A stretch of DNA of 64,000 bases from Undaria pinnatifida (taxonomy: Eukaryota > Sar > Phaeophyceae > Laminariales > Alariaceae). The stretch is taken from positions 6,521,542 to 6,585,541 of the forward strand of contig JABAKD010000022.1 of NCBI GenBank assembly GCA_012845835.1. The letters run 5' to 3'. Positions 25,402 through 37,260 of this stretch are shown here, in pieces. The first letter of the stretch is position 1. The number at the start of each line of letters is the position of its first letter. A program made the position numbers and the translations under genes. The notes beneath the pieces are model-generated. The model did not search any database and was not told the DNA's origin. It saw only the letters and a program-made list of their open reading frames with translations.

Positions 25402-25602
25402 TCGGAACAGGCTGCGGATTCCATTTTGACGTCGGGGTGCAGCGACCGGGCGTGTGCCTTCGCCTAATTCGTCCCGTTCGTGGGGTGCGTCGACCCTTGT
25501 GGAGCCAGTCATCACGTGAAAGTAGTACACACTCCCGGATTTGCGCTGCTTCTTCACCCAGCCGGGCGGCAGATCTTCGTCTGTTGCGTCCATTTCAATG
25601 TC
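25402..25602 (-). CDS. WW-domain exon of a putative membrane protein gene
   Basis: The exon has 67 codons, phase 0 at both ends, with a CAG acceptor before 25602 and a GTGAGA donor after 25402. It reads DATDEDLPPGWVKKQRKSGS then VYYFHVMTGSTRVDAP, a nearly full WW domain. The second signature tryptophan is replaced (TRVDAP instead of the usual W-x-x-P), so ligand binding may be altered. The start phase fits the upstream exon at 26137-26300, which encodes a membrane segment and a basic Ser-rich tail. Confidence 0.68.
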
Positions 25603-26136
25603 CTGGCCACGATGAAAACAATTGAAAGGGGATTGCGGGGGTCGGGATTGATGGGTGGGACAGTGGGGGTTTGGGTAGGTTGGTAATGTTTTCGTGTGAG
25701 TCCTCCTTCGTCTCCCATTTTCAACGCCAAACGGGACCATCGACGCGTTATACCCGTGTACCCGCCCCTTCCCCGGTAAAGTGGAAAGCCTTCGCATGGT
25801 TGGCCCGCGGTTTCAACCTACCCCGCCAGTCATACCAACGACCGCAGTACTACCGTACGTAGCAAAAAAGGGAGGATTTGGACACATTTGAATATTCGCA
25901 CTACTCGTGGAGCAGAATGCCGTACAGTAATCCTGAGCTTCTGTCGCCCATGCTTACGATCTCGAGGCCCTCTTCATCGGGACACGGGTATCTTAGCTGG
26001 GTGGAGCCCCTGCTTCGGAGTAATACCTTCGGCAGGCTGCGGCCAGCAAGAGAGCGTTCATCACAACATCTTTAACTCCGGCCGCAAGGTATTCGCGTTA
26101 TCGAGTTCGGGGAATTCGGCGCAATGTCAGCGGTAC

Positions 26137-26300
26137 CTGTTGCGATGCCCTTGATGACCTTGATGAAGTGATGCTGGACAAGCGTCTGTTGATCGTGGTG
26201 GCTGGCGTGGCAATTGTTTTGTAAATGTTGCGCATCTTCTTGTCCGGCGGCTGCTTCTCGGAAAAAATGAAGAACACCCCGAACGCCACTACCACGAATT
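26137..26300 (-). CDS. Exon: second half of a membrane helix and cytoplasmic Ser/Arg tail
   Basis: The acceptor is AACAG before 26300; the donor is CAG|GTACCG after 26137. It starts with two bases that complete the codon left by the exon at 27580-27676. It continues FVVVAFGVFFIFSEKQPPDK, then a basic tail with SSITSSRSSRASQQ. Joined to the upstream exon this gives one continuous hydrophobic helix across the splice site, which is strong evidence that the junction is real. The Ser-rich tail could be a phosphorylation region; that is inference. Confidence 0.72.
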
Positions 26301-27570
26301 CTGTTGTGTTTGACGAGATGGCAAACCGTAGAACGCAAGCACGCCAAGATCAGATAACTCGCACGACGCACACAAACACGCACACATGTGAGAGGGGCAT
26401 ATGCAAAGAGTACACGGCACCCAACGAGAAAGAGAGTAGTTAGAAACCCAGGCTGAGACATGCAGGAAAATAAGAGATTCGTGAGCTATTGCACTGAGGT
26501 TGGTGCAGAATGCGTTCTTCCCAAACAAGAAATCCAACCTTGGTCAGCAGTCAAGTTTCTGATTTCTGCGGGCGTCCTGTACATACAGTACACATAGGTT
26601 TATACGTAGTAATCGCACCTTTACTAACATGCCTTGGCAACGGGCCGTTTCACTTCGCTTCCTTTGAATTAAGGCGCATTTGCCGTCATCGTACAGGCTT
26701 CAACCTGTTCCCTTTTACAGGGTGGGGTATGGAGAAGGCTACTCCAGGAAAAAACATCTCGCAGTTTGTTTCACACGCTCGGAACCGTGTTTTTCGTAGA
26801 AGTTCCTACAACACGCAGCCTTTTTTCGGCTTTGCCGGTCGAAGGTCGAAACAGATATTGGCCAACCTGAACATACATTAGCTGGCGCCATTTTTCATTC
26901 CCTTGCCTGCTCCACGATCGAGGGGGTTTTGCCAAACAGCGAGGAACACATGCCGTGCCAGAAGGTTCACATTTGTTTTGCTGAGGTCCCTTACCATGCT
27001 TCACCCAAAACACGATCTTTGAGTAAACCGAAAGCGCAACAACATTACGAAACCCACGACCCAGGCTTACAAAGTACCTGGTATTTCATATCGCAAATGC
27101 AGGAATGACGTTCATTCCGATAATTTGGGGCATTGGGATTCCCGTCATTCACGAAAAAAAGGTCAAAAGAAAGCGCTACCCCATTCATATATAGCACGTG
27201 CTGAGGAATGAGCAACGAGTGTCTATAGTAAGGGATACGCCTGTCCGTGAGCGCGAATTACGGTATCCGCACGCGATGTAAGGGACAAAACACGGATTGC
27301 TGGTGGAAAAATGTAGGCCTATTTTCTGTCAGAAGTCTGAGTCAGACGCAGAATCCACGACAGACGCAGAATCCACGACAGGCATTCTTCGAGCGGAAGA
27401 CTTGACGTGTAGGCCAGCCAACCCACACTCTAGCAAACCCACACTGAAACGCAAGCGAGGTGGGGCTCTTGAAACCTTGGCATACATACTGAAGTAATCG
27501 CTAGGATGGTCAACCTAACACTTAATCCTTAATTTGTCCCCCCTGGCAGCGTTTTCATAGTCTTTCGACG
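26301..27570. other. Intron-like stretch
   Basis: It lies between the two transmembrane exons on the minus strand. It contains short ORFs on both strands with no recognisable motif and an ACACACAAACACACAC-like stretch at 26369-26390. Nothing else is seen. Confidence 0.4.
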
Positions 27571-27579
27571 CTTACTTAC

Positions 27580-27676
27580 GCCACACGCCGCCGATGGCGC
27601 CGATGATCGCCCACACGTCGACAGGATCGACTTCCTGGATGCTAGTGTGCTCGAATTGTTTGATGAGCATGTCAAT
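27580..27676 (-). CDS. Exon: first half of a membrane helix
   Basis: Ninety-seven bases between a TTCTACAG acceptor and a GTAAGT donor encode an acidic juxtamembrane segment (FEHTSIQEVDPVD) followed by VWAIIGAIGGVW. It ends in phase 1, as the exon at 26300 needs. The frame is also open upstream to 27817, so the exon could be longer. The next upstream exon is uncertain; an open segment at 27840-28022 (minus) reading LKLWLLTCTFQVEYAVQLD is a candidate. Confidence 0.7.
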
Positions 27677-29274
27677 CTGTAGAACAGAAAGCGGCTTAAC
27701 GAACGAATCACTCGTCCAGTACCAGTTCTCCTTTCCGCTTGTTGTAGTCTGGCGGCGAGGGATTTGTGCGGCATCGGGGTTAGCGTGTTCAGCTATTTTT
27801 CTATCCTTAATAGTCAAGGGGCGTGGTGATTTTTGGCGCTTTCTTGTATCTATCTATATGCCAACCAAAGCTCAAACACCGACCTCTGTGTGGCCCACCG
27901 CGGAATGCCAACATAACCGCACCGACAGGGATCTCCGCAAGATCGAGTTGTACAGCGTACTCTACCTGGAAGGTGCAAGTGAGAAGCCAAAGCTTGAGCT
28001 TATAGCGTCCGAGATACGCCATGGTAGACCTTCCACATGGGCCTTACCCCCTCAAGACTTTTCACAAGTAATGTAAATGGTTTAGACACACCAAAGGTGT
28101 CCGGCGTAACGGTGCACGTAAGATATCGATACGAAATGGGCATATTTACCTCGGCTTCGTTCAGACGAGCGCTACGACATACCAGGGGTATCCTTTTGTT
28201 GAACAAATCGCTTCAAATTGGTCGGCTTTTTCAATCACCTAATATTGTTTGTTTTTAACACTTCATGAGTTCTGTGACTAAATAGCAGGCCTTTATTGTG
28301 ACTAAAATAAAATACTCAAATGCCTGGCTTGGTGGCCAATCCAGGGACTACCCATGCCATTGGCAAGAGCCCCAACTCGCTTGCGTTTGGCGTGCCCTTG
28401 CTAGCCTGCACGCGTCGGGCTGCAGCCAAGACTGGTCTTTGGGGTCTCGTCTACTTTTTTCCCTACAATCCCCTGGGACCCCGATTCCCCGACAGATATG
28501 CTTCATTCTCTATATCAAACACAATATACATCGCTTTGTCTGTAACTTTGTTTTTTTGCGTGCAGACAAAACTACCCTATAAAGTGGGCCATAGGGTTGT
28601 TCTGCGCATTTGACTTTCCTGTTTTGACAGGTCTTGGCTGAGGCGTGGAGCTCCTGAAGGGAGAAGAGTCAGAAACGCTACGTTGCACCCGGTATCGTAG
28701 TGCGCGTCTTCCATGCTTCGTTGGTTTGTAGCGGAGAAATTTCACCGATACGGCTTCGTCGACGGAGTAGAGGGTAGCTTGTAGGCTGATGAGGAGTTTT
28801 CTTGTCTAGCGGTAGCCAATGTGAGGTACCGGTACAAGTTGTCGATGGTAAGCGGCACCCCCGGCCATCACGAACCTCAAGCGACTGCAACGTATGCTAA
28901 CTCCTCAAAGATTTTAAATCCGAATGAGTCTCGCGTCGCACCGCTACCACGCACAGCAAACCTCAAAATAAATGCGCGGTTTGCGTGGAGAGTGGTGCTC
29001 GTCAAGAACTGCAAGTACAGTGTCCTCGTGCGCTTCCCCTCGTGCAATAAACAGCATTACTAAACATATCAATAGCGACCGCACTAGCGTTCCGAACCTG
29101 TGTGTAAGTACTTTCAGGCTCCATTCTCCTGCCGGTCTTCGTGATTCCCGAAAACTCCGACAAGCTTATCACCTGTGAGACAGTCCGTGGTTTGCGTCGG
29201 TGGAGGTGTGCCCACACCGTAGTTGCAACAGACAAGTTATCGTGTGGAGGGCTGATGACCGTTCGATGCGTATT

Positions 29275-29525
29275 TCGATATAGGTGCACCACCTTTTTTC
29301 TTAACACTACCTCTCGATTCGGGAGCTAAGGACGAAGCCTCTCCCAAAACCTGATTTGGAGAAAAAAAAACTGCTACATACCGGATGAGAAAAACCGTGG
29401 CGTACACGACGATAATAAGGCAATAAACTGGTGGATTTTTGATGATTTTGGGTTAAGGAACCCTTTCGTTCAGAAACCATTTCACACGAAAAGTTCCACC
29501 TCAATCGTAGCACGCGTCATTTCAT
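29275..29525 (+). repeat. Dispersed repeat, copy 2 of 2
   Basis: Aligns with 9215-9470 (see there). It lies in the intron between the exons at 29801 and 27676, so the repeat is mobile or was mobile. It ends with cgaaaagttccacctcaat and a region rich in ATTTC. Confidence 0.6.
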
Positions 29526-29800
29526 CGAAATGTGAGGTGACAATTAGATAGTGGCGGTAAAAGCAGCCCGCTTGGTGTGGAACGCCTTCCGCACGCAACT
29601 AGAATACATTGGCCCGTCCGCGTCACGGTCCGTTTTCTGGTAATGCGCGCATGCACGTAAGGTATCGTTGATTTTAACCTGACAGTACGCCAAAGGAGAC
29701 AAAAGGGCTCCCTTCGACGTTAACAAGGTACACATTGTGACCTTATACCCCATCGACAAAGGTCAACGTTAAAGATCTTTCAATAATATAAATGCTCTAC

Positions 29801-30218
29801 ATCGTAAACCGGCCGATAATGACGCCGAAGGTTGAGTCATCATACTGAGCTGAACCGACAACAACGTAGTAACGACAACCAAACGCGAAAAGGCCACGAA
29901 GGCGCGACACACGGCGCACCATGTGGTTCTGCGTTGTAGCGAAACGTTCTCCTTTCGTGGCGTTGATCCGCTCGTAGGGAAGCTTCACATCCACGATAGT
30001 TTCCCCAATTTCTTCCACATTTTTCTCGATATCGATGAAATGAGCATTGATGTACTGTGAGAAAATTGTATTTTCCGTTTCATTGAAGTCGCTGTCCGGG
30101 TCGTCATCCCAAATTATCTGCCGGGCGTGTGTAGGGTGGTGGGCGTAAGACGCTGAGATCGCCGGCAGCTCAAACGGGCTCCAGGTCAAACAATGCGTTT
30201 GAAAACATGATACATCTA
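29801..30218 (-). CDS. Large exon of the same putative membrane protein (extracellular part)
   Basis: It is open for 138 codons, with acceptor CTACAG before 30218 and donor GAT|GTAGAG after 29801. It reads a cysteine-containing start (DVSCFQTHCLTWSPF), an acidic stretch (IWDDDPDSDFNETE), and ends ...LFAFGCRYYVVVGS and TFGVIIGRF. Composition is clearly coding-like and unlike the surrounding decayed repeats. I do not recognise the domain. Strand and position suggest it belongs upstream of the TM and WW exons. N-glycosylation-type NxT/S sites (FNET, INAT) fit an extracellular location, by inference. Confidence 0.6.
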
Positions 30219-30674
30219 CTGTAGATTTACGGAGCTGCTTGTCAGCGGCTTCGACGACTGCTGATCAAAACATGCGGATTCCCTGAAATCATGCAAGCTA
30301 CTTGGGATCGTGTCCACAGCGGGCTTTGTGTATCCGCCGGCATACTACCGCAGACGTCCACCCTCGACGCTACCTTCTACAATCTATTGATTGCGTCGGA
30401 GAGCAGATAGAGAATGGCGTTTGCCGAAAGCAACGGGGACGCGAGTTCTTCTTCTAGCACATCGCTCCCCACAACCCAACATGCCAAAGTGGCAAGTTAA
30501 ACATATTATATCTAAAGGCTGTATGCGCATAACACCAGAAACCTCAGACAGCAGGGCAGCAATCAATGCACGCATCTCTAGTGGACATACACTGTGCCCG
30601 GCTTGTTCCCCTCCTCCCCCGCCCCGTGCTTCGATGGCACAACAGCTAGGATTCTGCCCGTTTATTTTGCTCAC

Positions 30675-30890
30675 ATAGGATGACGCGCTGAAATACGTGA
30701 TGTCTCCGTTGTCCACCCCCGTCTCATTAACAGTCAGCTGCGATAACGGCATCACCAGGCAGTGGGGGAACTCGTCCTCGACTTTTGCAACGTCCGGGTA
30801 GTCTGCTCGATCAAAATCGTCTTTGTCTTCCATAAAACCCTGGGCAATCGTCGAGGAATCTACGTTAGAGATTGCCGTACGAAGCACCAT
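30675..30890 (-). CDS. Upstream exon, probably of the same membrane protein gene
   Basis: It reads STIAQGFMEDKDDFDRADYP then a segment ending NGDITYFSASSY before a GTGAGC donor at 30674-30673. The start is unclear: an ATG at 30890 or an AG near 30855. Its end phase (0) does not directly match the exon at 30218, so either another exon lies between or one boundary is wrong. Acidic, with an NET glycosylation-type site. No domain is recognised. Confidence 0.5.
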
Positions 30891-31892
30891 TGGCCGGGGC
30901 GTGACATGCCGAGGACGTCAATCAGCTTTGGATGCACGTCCGCATGTGGAAAATGCACCGAGTGGTGCGAGTGATGGGCAGCTTCACCAGATTCCCGCCA
31001 GCACAGACGGCTTAATACTTCGCTATGCATACAAATCTTTTTTTTCCGAACTTGCTTTAGAGCGAACGTCGGAACCTGTACCTCTTCCCTCTTCCCCCCT
31101 CAAGCAACACAGAGAACCACGCGCCACCCCTGCATACCTTGCAACACGCAGCCTGGGTGAACGGCACAGAAAAAAGGAACGCATTATTGTTTATCTTCCG
31201 AACTGCCTTTGCCTTTGTTGGTTTTATAGGTTTTGGGAGAGAGATTATTCTCCCCTCGCCCAAATGCACCCATCGCAGCCTCCTGCAATCTCCTGCGTAC
31301 ATAGCGCACACATTTGCCTCCTCTCTCTCCCTTATGTAATACCAGCTGGGTTCTAAATTGTCACCGCCTATTGGCATCTCGGTTGACCAAGCTTCCGAAT
31401 GGTACCGTGCCATTCGACTCTTGAAATCGATCTAAATCGATTAAACTGAAACAAAATCGGCTACCAGTGGACCCCCCCCCAACCCCCTCTCTCCGTCGAA
31501 AGAAGAAGTGGGGGAGAGGGGTGACGTATAGAGTTCGTCAGGTAAGGATTCTCAGTGGAAATTGTGCACCTCTATCTTCTTAGCGTTTGTCCAGTTTACT
31601 AGGGCAATATATATAGAATATGTATCCAACGGATGGGGCTCCTCTCAGCCACACAAAATCTCAACGCACGTTCGGCATCCCATCAATGTTTTGCGTTATT
31701 TTTAGGTTGTTGTGAGACTGTTTCTCGTTCTTTTCCAGAGTCAATTTTCGGGTGGGTTACGGTGAGCTAGCTCATTAAGTGATTAATTAGCCCTTCCCCG
31801 AACAAAATTATGTTACCTCTGCCGTAGAAGGCGGCTGTTACGAGCATCAACGCTTAGAGCATGCTTTTTACTAAATATTGTTAGAAACTCAC

Positions 31893-32095
31893 TCGTACAG
31901 CTGTGAGGTTGAGAATTTCGTCAAACCTCATGTTTGCACGCTGTGTGTGAGATTCCAATCGCGCGTGTTACGGGGTTTGTATGTCCTCATAAAGGATATG
32001 GCTTGGCGGCCCCTTTTAGTCTCAGTTGGTACCAGGGTCAGCATATAAAGGGATCCCGCCCTGTGCAAAACTCACCGACAGGCTGCGCAATGAGA
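31893..32095 (+). repeat. Repeat family R1, degraded copy
   Basis: R1 landmarks are visible: cagctgtgag, tttcgtcaaacctcat, gcacgctgtgtgtgagattcc, cgcgcgtgttacgggg, tgtcctcataaaggatat, then ccagggtcag. Divergence is greater than in the copies at 55.0 and 59.3 kb, so this is an old copy. Confidence 0.6.
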
Positions 32096-32578
32096 AATCC
32101 CGGCCCTCAAGGCAGTTTTCCGTCTCGGATAGACATCCGTAGAGGAAGCTCGCGCAGACCGCTACATCGGGAAACTTATATGGGCTTTGCTATGGCGAAC
32201 GTCGAACACCGTGGGAGGGCAACGAAAAGCAAAGGGCGGCTGTTATTGGCGCGTTCTGTCACGGTCTTATACGTGCCAAGACTGACCACCCGTGAGAGCC
32301 TCCATTTGTTGCTGCTTTAAGCGGAAATAGTGACCTAGACAATCTCTCAGCCAAGAGGGACAGGAATACGTGCGCCTACATGCTGGTTCTTAAGGTGTGC
32401 ATCTCAAACGAAGGTATGGACGGTCCGCAAATACAAGGGACAGATAGAAAATAGTGAGCATTCGCGGTGGTACGATGCGCATGGCATGGAGGCGACGCAA
32501 TGGTAGCAACAGCAGAAGCGTCAACCTGTTAACGCTCAGTCTGGAGAACGCGTCAGCGACGGTCGATCGATCATCGAT

Positions 32579-32735
32579 GGACGTGTGGTCCTTCAACGTG
32601 ATAGTTGCATCCCTACGCATGACGAGAGTCCACACACTTTTAGTTGATAACATGCGGTGGACGTGTGGTCATTCGACGTGAGAGTTGCATCCCTACACAT
32701 GACGAGAATCCACACACTTTTAGTTGACAACATGC
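32579..32735 (+). repeat. 80 bp tandem duplication
   Basis: Two copies with exact 80 bp periodicity begin acgtgtggtc at 32581 and 32661. They share gttgcatccctac, catgacgaga and cacacacttttagttga. About six substitutions separate them. No ORF spans both with a recognisable motif. Confidence 0.85.
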
Positions 32736-32739
32736 TTCG

Positions 32740-35530
32740 TGGTGACCGGCCCTAAACTCCGAATAAACCTGTTGCTTGCGCGAGCTGCATGGGTACCAAT
32801 AATAGGCAAAGGCCATGGCCGTGCGGTTTTAGTGTCTGGACAACTCTCTGTATCAGAGAGTTCGTCGCGCGAAATCACGAATAGAAAGCGGACAGAAGAG
32901 AGCAAAGCCACATTCTGTGTATGTCCCGTTTTATTCGGCAATCATGTTTCAAACATCGAGTGTGTGGCAGGCACGGACGAAAATAGCTGGGTTTAGACCT
33001 TTCTGAAAGGGTAACAACCACAGGTGGGTGTACTCCCAGCGGTTTCAGCTGGAAGCGCGAGACGGCACTACTACTACCGGTACCACACGGCGCAGCATCT
33101 AACAAGCGCTTGACCACGCTCCAAGATAACCCATCAAGCAGACGCGGAACGCATAATAACGTCTCTAGATTGCTGGTCTGACGCCAGCCTGCTGTGTACA
33201 CTTTTTCTACAGCAAACAAGACACAACAGGGTTGTTTTTGAATGTTTCGACAAATGGTTGTGCTGGACCAAGCCTCGTAGATTGTTGGCGCAAACATTAT
33301 TTTCACCCACCTTGACCTCAAAACTTGCCGCGGGGGACCGTCGCGCGTCGACAGTGTCCCACACGATATATCCGACGTCTGCGGAGAGACGGGGGCGGGT
33401 AACAGAACATGGGATGGCCGGGGGTAAACGCGAGCACAGGCGTTAAACACGCACCCGGAAGCCCACAGTGAATGCTAGTGCTTGATTTACTGCCAAGCTG
33501 ATGTATCGAGCGCCTTTTCCGGGGAACAAATGTTACCGAGCTAGAAGTGTCCAAGCCAGGACCACAGTCATTTGTAGGGCTGGTCGGCATGGAAGATCCT
33601 CATCCATTAGACTGCATCGACCGGGAAAACACTTTCTACCATTGCGTCGTCGACAAGGCCAACGTTAAATGTGTAACGTCCACATAATCAGGCTCGGCGA
33701 ATTTCCGGTGGCCATCCTTTCGCCTCGCACATGCGCGTGTACCACTGCCAAGCCACTAAAAGAAGGGGAGGGAGAGTTTAGCAAGTAGATACACACCATA
33801 GCAGATGGCGCACGTCGTCATGGCTACACCTTTCCTGATGTGTCACCCTGGCAGGAAGTTAAGCAAAAACAACACATGCACAATTCCGTGCGTGGCTATG
33901 TCCTACAGGAGTGAGCGTGACACCGTGTGGGATATTATGGTAAAATATTATTCCTGGAATATAGGTGTCAAGCTGATGAGACCTCGGGCGATGCAGGCGT
34001 CCCCCTGGTGATCTCTATGATGATGTTGCAGCGACCCCAAAAACAGTACTCGCTCAGCCCCATGTGAGGCTAATGTGCAGGGACCCCGGGAACATTATTC
34101 GATAAAATACTAACAGATGGGATATACCCGGGTCTATGAGCGCGGAGTTCCTTGCACGTAGCCCTCTGGGTCGCTATGCGTGGTTGTCTTGCGCACCGTG
34201 TGCCACATCCTTTCCAATCCCATCCCCTGATTCAGCATTCCTCTGCCCAGCGGGCTTTTACTCTCCCCGCAGGCTTCGCTAAGGACAGCGCAGCCACTCC
34301 GACAGTGTCCGTCCATACCACAGGGGTGGCAGAATCATTTTTGGTTCGTGTGCATGCTCCGCGGGACATGGCCATGCCGTGCTCCGCGATACGTCCAAAC
34401 TTGTCAATATATTGCGTCAATCCGTCCAAGTGCAGAGTCAATGCCACTGATCAACAACCAAACTTCACAACGCCTATTTTCGTCATCAATGCATTTCTGC
34501 CTACTCCGAGAAAGTGGTACATTCTAAGAGCCCTCCCTTCGAGATGTGTGGTTGATGTAAAACCCAGGTGTGTCGCAAGTTGGGAAAAGGCAACACGGGC
34601 GTTCCTTTGTATCACTTTGTCAGGAACTAACTATAAGAACCCGTTGTGCGTACACGTGTATGCCTAAGAATACTCCTTACGATTCTGGACAGAGTGGTAT
34701 AATAAGCTTTTGTTTATGTGTGAGGTTTGATGATGATGTGTGTTTGACTATTCGATTGAAATTGAAAATGCGACTTTGGTTCGATCGCCTGCTGCGCACG
34801 AACCACGCACAATCACCGTGATTGCTGCCACATAGACCAGAGGTTAACGCGCGGCTGCCGGTGTACCGTTGCAGCTGTATTTCCTGATTAATCAAGAAGT
34901 TTGTTGCTGCGCGGCTGGTGAGCGCCTGTTTGATAACAATAAGTGAACCACTGCTGTGTCTTTGATTATAGAATCGCCTGGGGTAGACCCAGCCTCGATC
35001 TTAATCCCAACCCTTTTTTCCCTCCTAGTGGCGGCTAGCATGAGCGCTTTGTTAGTGATCGAGGGGCTTTGCTCGCGCCGTTCAGCATGGTTTTAGAACG
35101 ATTTGCCCCAATGGTGACAGTTTGTCCACGCCTTAAAATGTGCCTTAACGCCCTTTTCCCAAAACCGGCACTTTAAGGGCTGTTTGGGGCCTTAAACCTT
35201 GCCTTAAATCCTTGTATTTTGTTCTAACACAATGTCGTTAGACCGGAAACCCCATAAACAGGGGATAGGGTATATATTCCAGGCATTGTGTGAAAAAAAA
35301 TCTCTCCCTGCCGGGCAAAAGCAAATGCATCGCCCATATCCACTATTTTCGGGAGTTCCCACCTAAATGCGTTGTGTCTGAACACGATACTCGTCGATCA
35401 AGGTAAATAAATCACTTGGTTCTGCAACATTTATTTCACTCTGGTTCGAAGCAATTTCGCCTCCAAAAAATGGGACACGAGCCTTAAAACATGCCTTTTT
35501 TCTGGGTACGATCCTTCACTACATATATTA
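32740..35530. other. Gene-poor stretch
   Basis: Several medium ORFs on both strands (for example minus 32875-33450 and plus 34152-34667) show no motif or splice support. A 20 bp block shared with 13.6 kb occurs at 33632. At 34976-34996 a sequence around ggggtagacccagcctc matches the flanks of the TRIM at 36.2 kb and looks like its unoccupied paralogue. Positions 35120-35230 carry several cctta-aa blocks. Confidence 0.4.
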
Positions 35531-35536
35531 CATGCA

Positions 35537-35872
35537 CAAATTGCCCCTTTCCCCCCCCCCCCCCCCCCGCCCCCCTCCAAACCCGCTCGCTTTTGATCAA
35601 AACCAGGCCCCCCTTTCCCTTCACAGCTGTCAGATTGTGTCCCCCTCAGAAACGGGTTTTATAGTTTCCGCGCACAGACTGACTAAAATCATCCTGTTGA
35701 CCCTGATAGCTACACTGTAGTTGTAAGGGGAGTCGCCGACCTATATCCTTAATGAGGACACACAACTCGTAATGCGCACGATCGGAGTATCACACACAGC
35801 TTGCAAAGATGAGTTTCGACGAAATCTTCGATCTCACAGCTGGAGTGTATTTTAATTTTTATAATATATATA
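35537..35872 (-). repeat. Repeat family R1, minus-strand copy
   Basis: It runs in reverse orientation to the copies at 55.0 and 59.3 kb. From its right end it reads (as reverse complement) ttaaaatacactccagctg, tcgtcgaaactcatctttg, ctccgatcgtg, gtcctcattaaggatatagg, cggcgactccccttacaac, agctatcagggtcaacagg, then acaatctgacagctgtg. It continues into the C-run at 35550-35577 that corresponds to the G-rich interior of the longer copies. Confidence 0.75.
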
Positions 35873-36219
35873 TGACTTAATGCCTTAACGTCATCATCTA
35901 AGGCGTGCCTTAAAAGCTGGAGCCCAGTGAAGCATAGTGGCCGACGTGCCATGGTTCAAACTATTGACACACATGAAAAATTGAGCAAAACAGCATAACA
36001 AGTGGGAGAACACCATTGATTGGATAACTACTTTTTTGTTTCGTTTTCTTCTTGTCTTGTGGTTCCTTGCAAGTAGTCTGGTGTGCTTGTTGGTTTATGC
36101 CTGTGGGCAAGTCTGATTTACTATAAATACCAGCATATATATGATATTTTGGTGTGTGTGATGTTAAATAAATGGTAAATTATCAACAAACAATTAATTT
36201 CCTGGGGTAGACTATAGTG

Positions 36220-36592
36220 TGTTAAGGTATTAGCGGGGTATCAGTCCGTTCGACCACTTGCGAAAGGTTGACCAATAGCTTACCCAAGCTAAAGCTTTAT
36301 AACACTCTCCCCCCCTGAACCGGCGGGATACCAGGTCGGTCGGATATACGGGCGGACCTGTCAATATCCAAGCCGTTTCATTTCCTGGGTATACCGGGGA
36401 GAGTATTTTTCAAGTTCGACATGGGGAAAGTCTGAAAAAGTTTAGTATTGTGCGTGGTGGGATTTGAACCCACGACCCAAAAAAAACATGGTATGTCGAC
36501 GACGCCATTGTTAAGGTATGAATGGGGTATCAGTCCGTTTGACCACTTGCAAAGGGTTAACCAATAGCTTACCCAAACTAAGCATTATAACA
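36220..36592 (-). mobile_element. TRIM element (miniature LTR retrotransposon), complete copy 1
   Basis: Direct terminal repeats of 85 and 84 bp (36220-36304, 36509-36592) flank 204 bp. On the minus strand each LTR starts TGTTATAA and ends TTAACA. One base after the 5' LTR comes TGGCGTCGTCGAC, a primer-binding site by position. Just before the 3' LTR is a purine tract (aggggggagag). Between them, 36449-36477 read on the minus strand is a tRNA T-arm (GTGGG TTCAAAT CCCAC) plus an acceptor-like strand. TAGAC flanks the element at 36208-36212 and 36594-36598. It has no coding capacity, so it must use enzymes from another element. Confidence 0.82.
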
Positions 36593-36663
36593 ATAGACCC
36601 AGCCTCGTCTAAATAAACCCCTTTTCCCACTACAACATCAAGTTAGTTACTAGTCGATGTACT

Positions 36664-37001
<338 letters not shown>

Positions 37002-37260
37002 CTACACTGCTCATTGCTCTGCTGGACCACGCTGCTGGTGTGGGCAGAGGAGTGTGTGGCCAGGTGGCGGCTCTCTCTGTCCACACGTCCACACACGCCC
37101 ACAAAGATTTAATAACGATATACCTGGTACCTAGTAGTCTATACCGAAAAGGAACCCGCAGAACTAATAGAAGAGCAAATAGCACAGATGAACAGGGACA
37201 AACGAAGATGATAATTTTATAAATGAATGCGGAACATGGGCCGTATCTAGTGTGCAGGCG

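Larger units (their letters stand above)
25402..30218 (-). other. Gene model: single-pass membrane protein with C-terminal WW domain
   Basis: This ties together exons 29801-30218, 27580-27676, 26137-26300 and 25402-25602, with possible extension to 30890 and to 23214. The last three have exactly compatible phases (1/2, 0/0). Predicted order is an extracellular acidic domain, one transmembrane helix, a basic Ser-rich stretch and a WW domain. I infer a plasma-membrane adaptor or receptor-like protein; the family is not recognised. Intergenic-looking ORFs inside the introns are left out. The introns contain a degraded repeat at 29275-29525. Confidence 0.55.

Noticed and set aside
32579-32735. 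CRISPR-like direct repeats
   Set aside because: Only two 80 bp units without spacers, in a eukaryotic context; a simple tandem duplication.
32875-33450. Minus-strand ORF of 191 codons
   Set aside because: No recognisable domain, no splice support, and it begins in a region with repeat similarity; probably decayed transposon or chance.
34152-34667. Plus-strand ORF of 171 codons
   Set aside because: No motif, atypical composition and no splice signals that would link it to other exons.
36449-36477. tRNA gene on the minus strand
   Set aside because: Only the T-arm and an acceptor-like strand are present; no D-arm, no anticodon arm at the right spacing, and the same piece recurs inside each TRIM copy.
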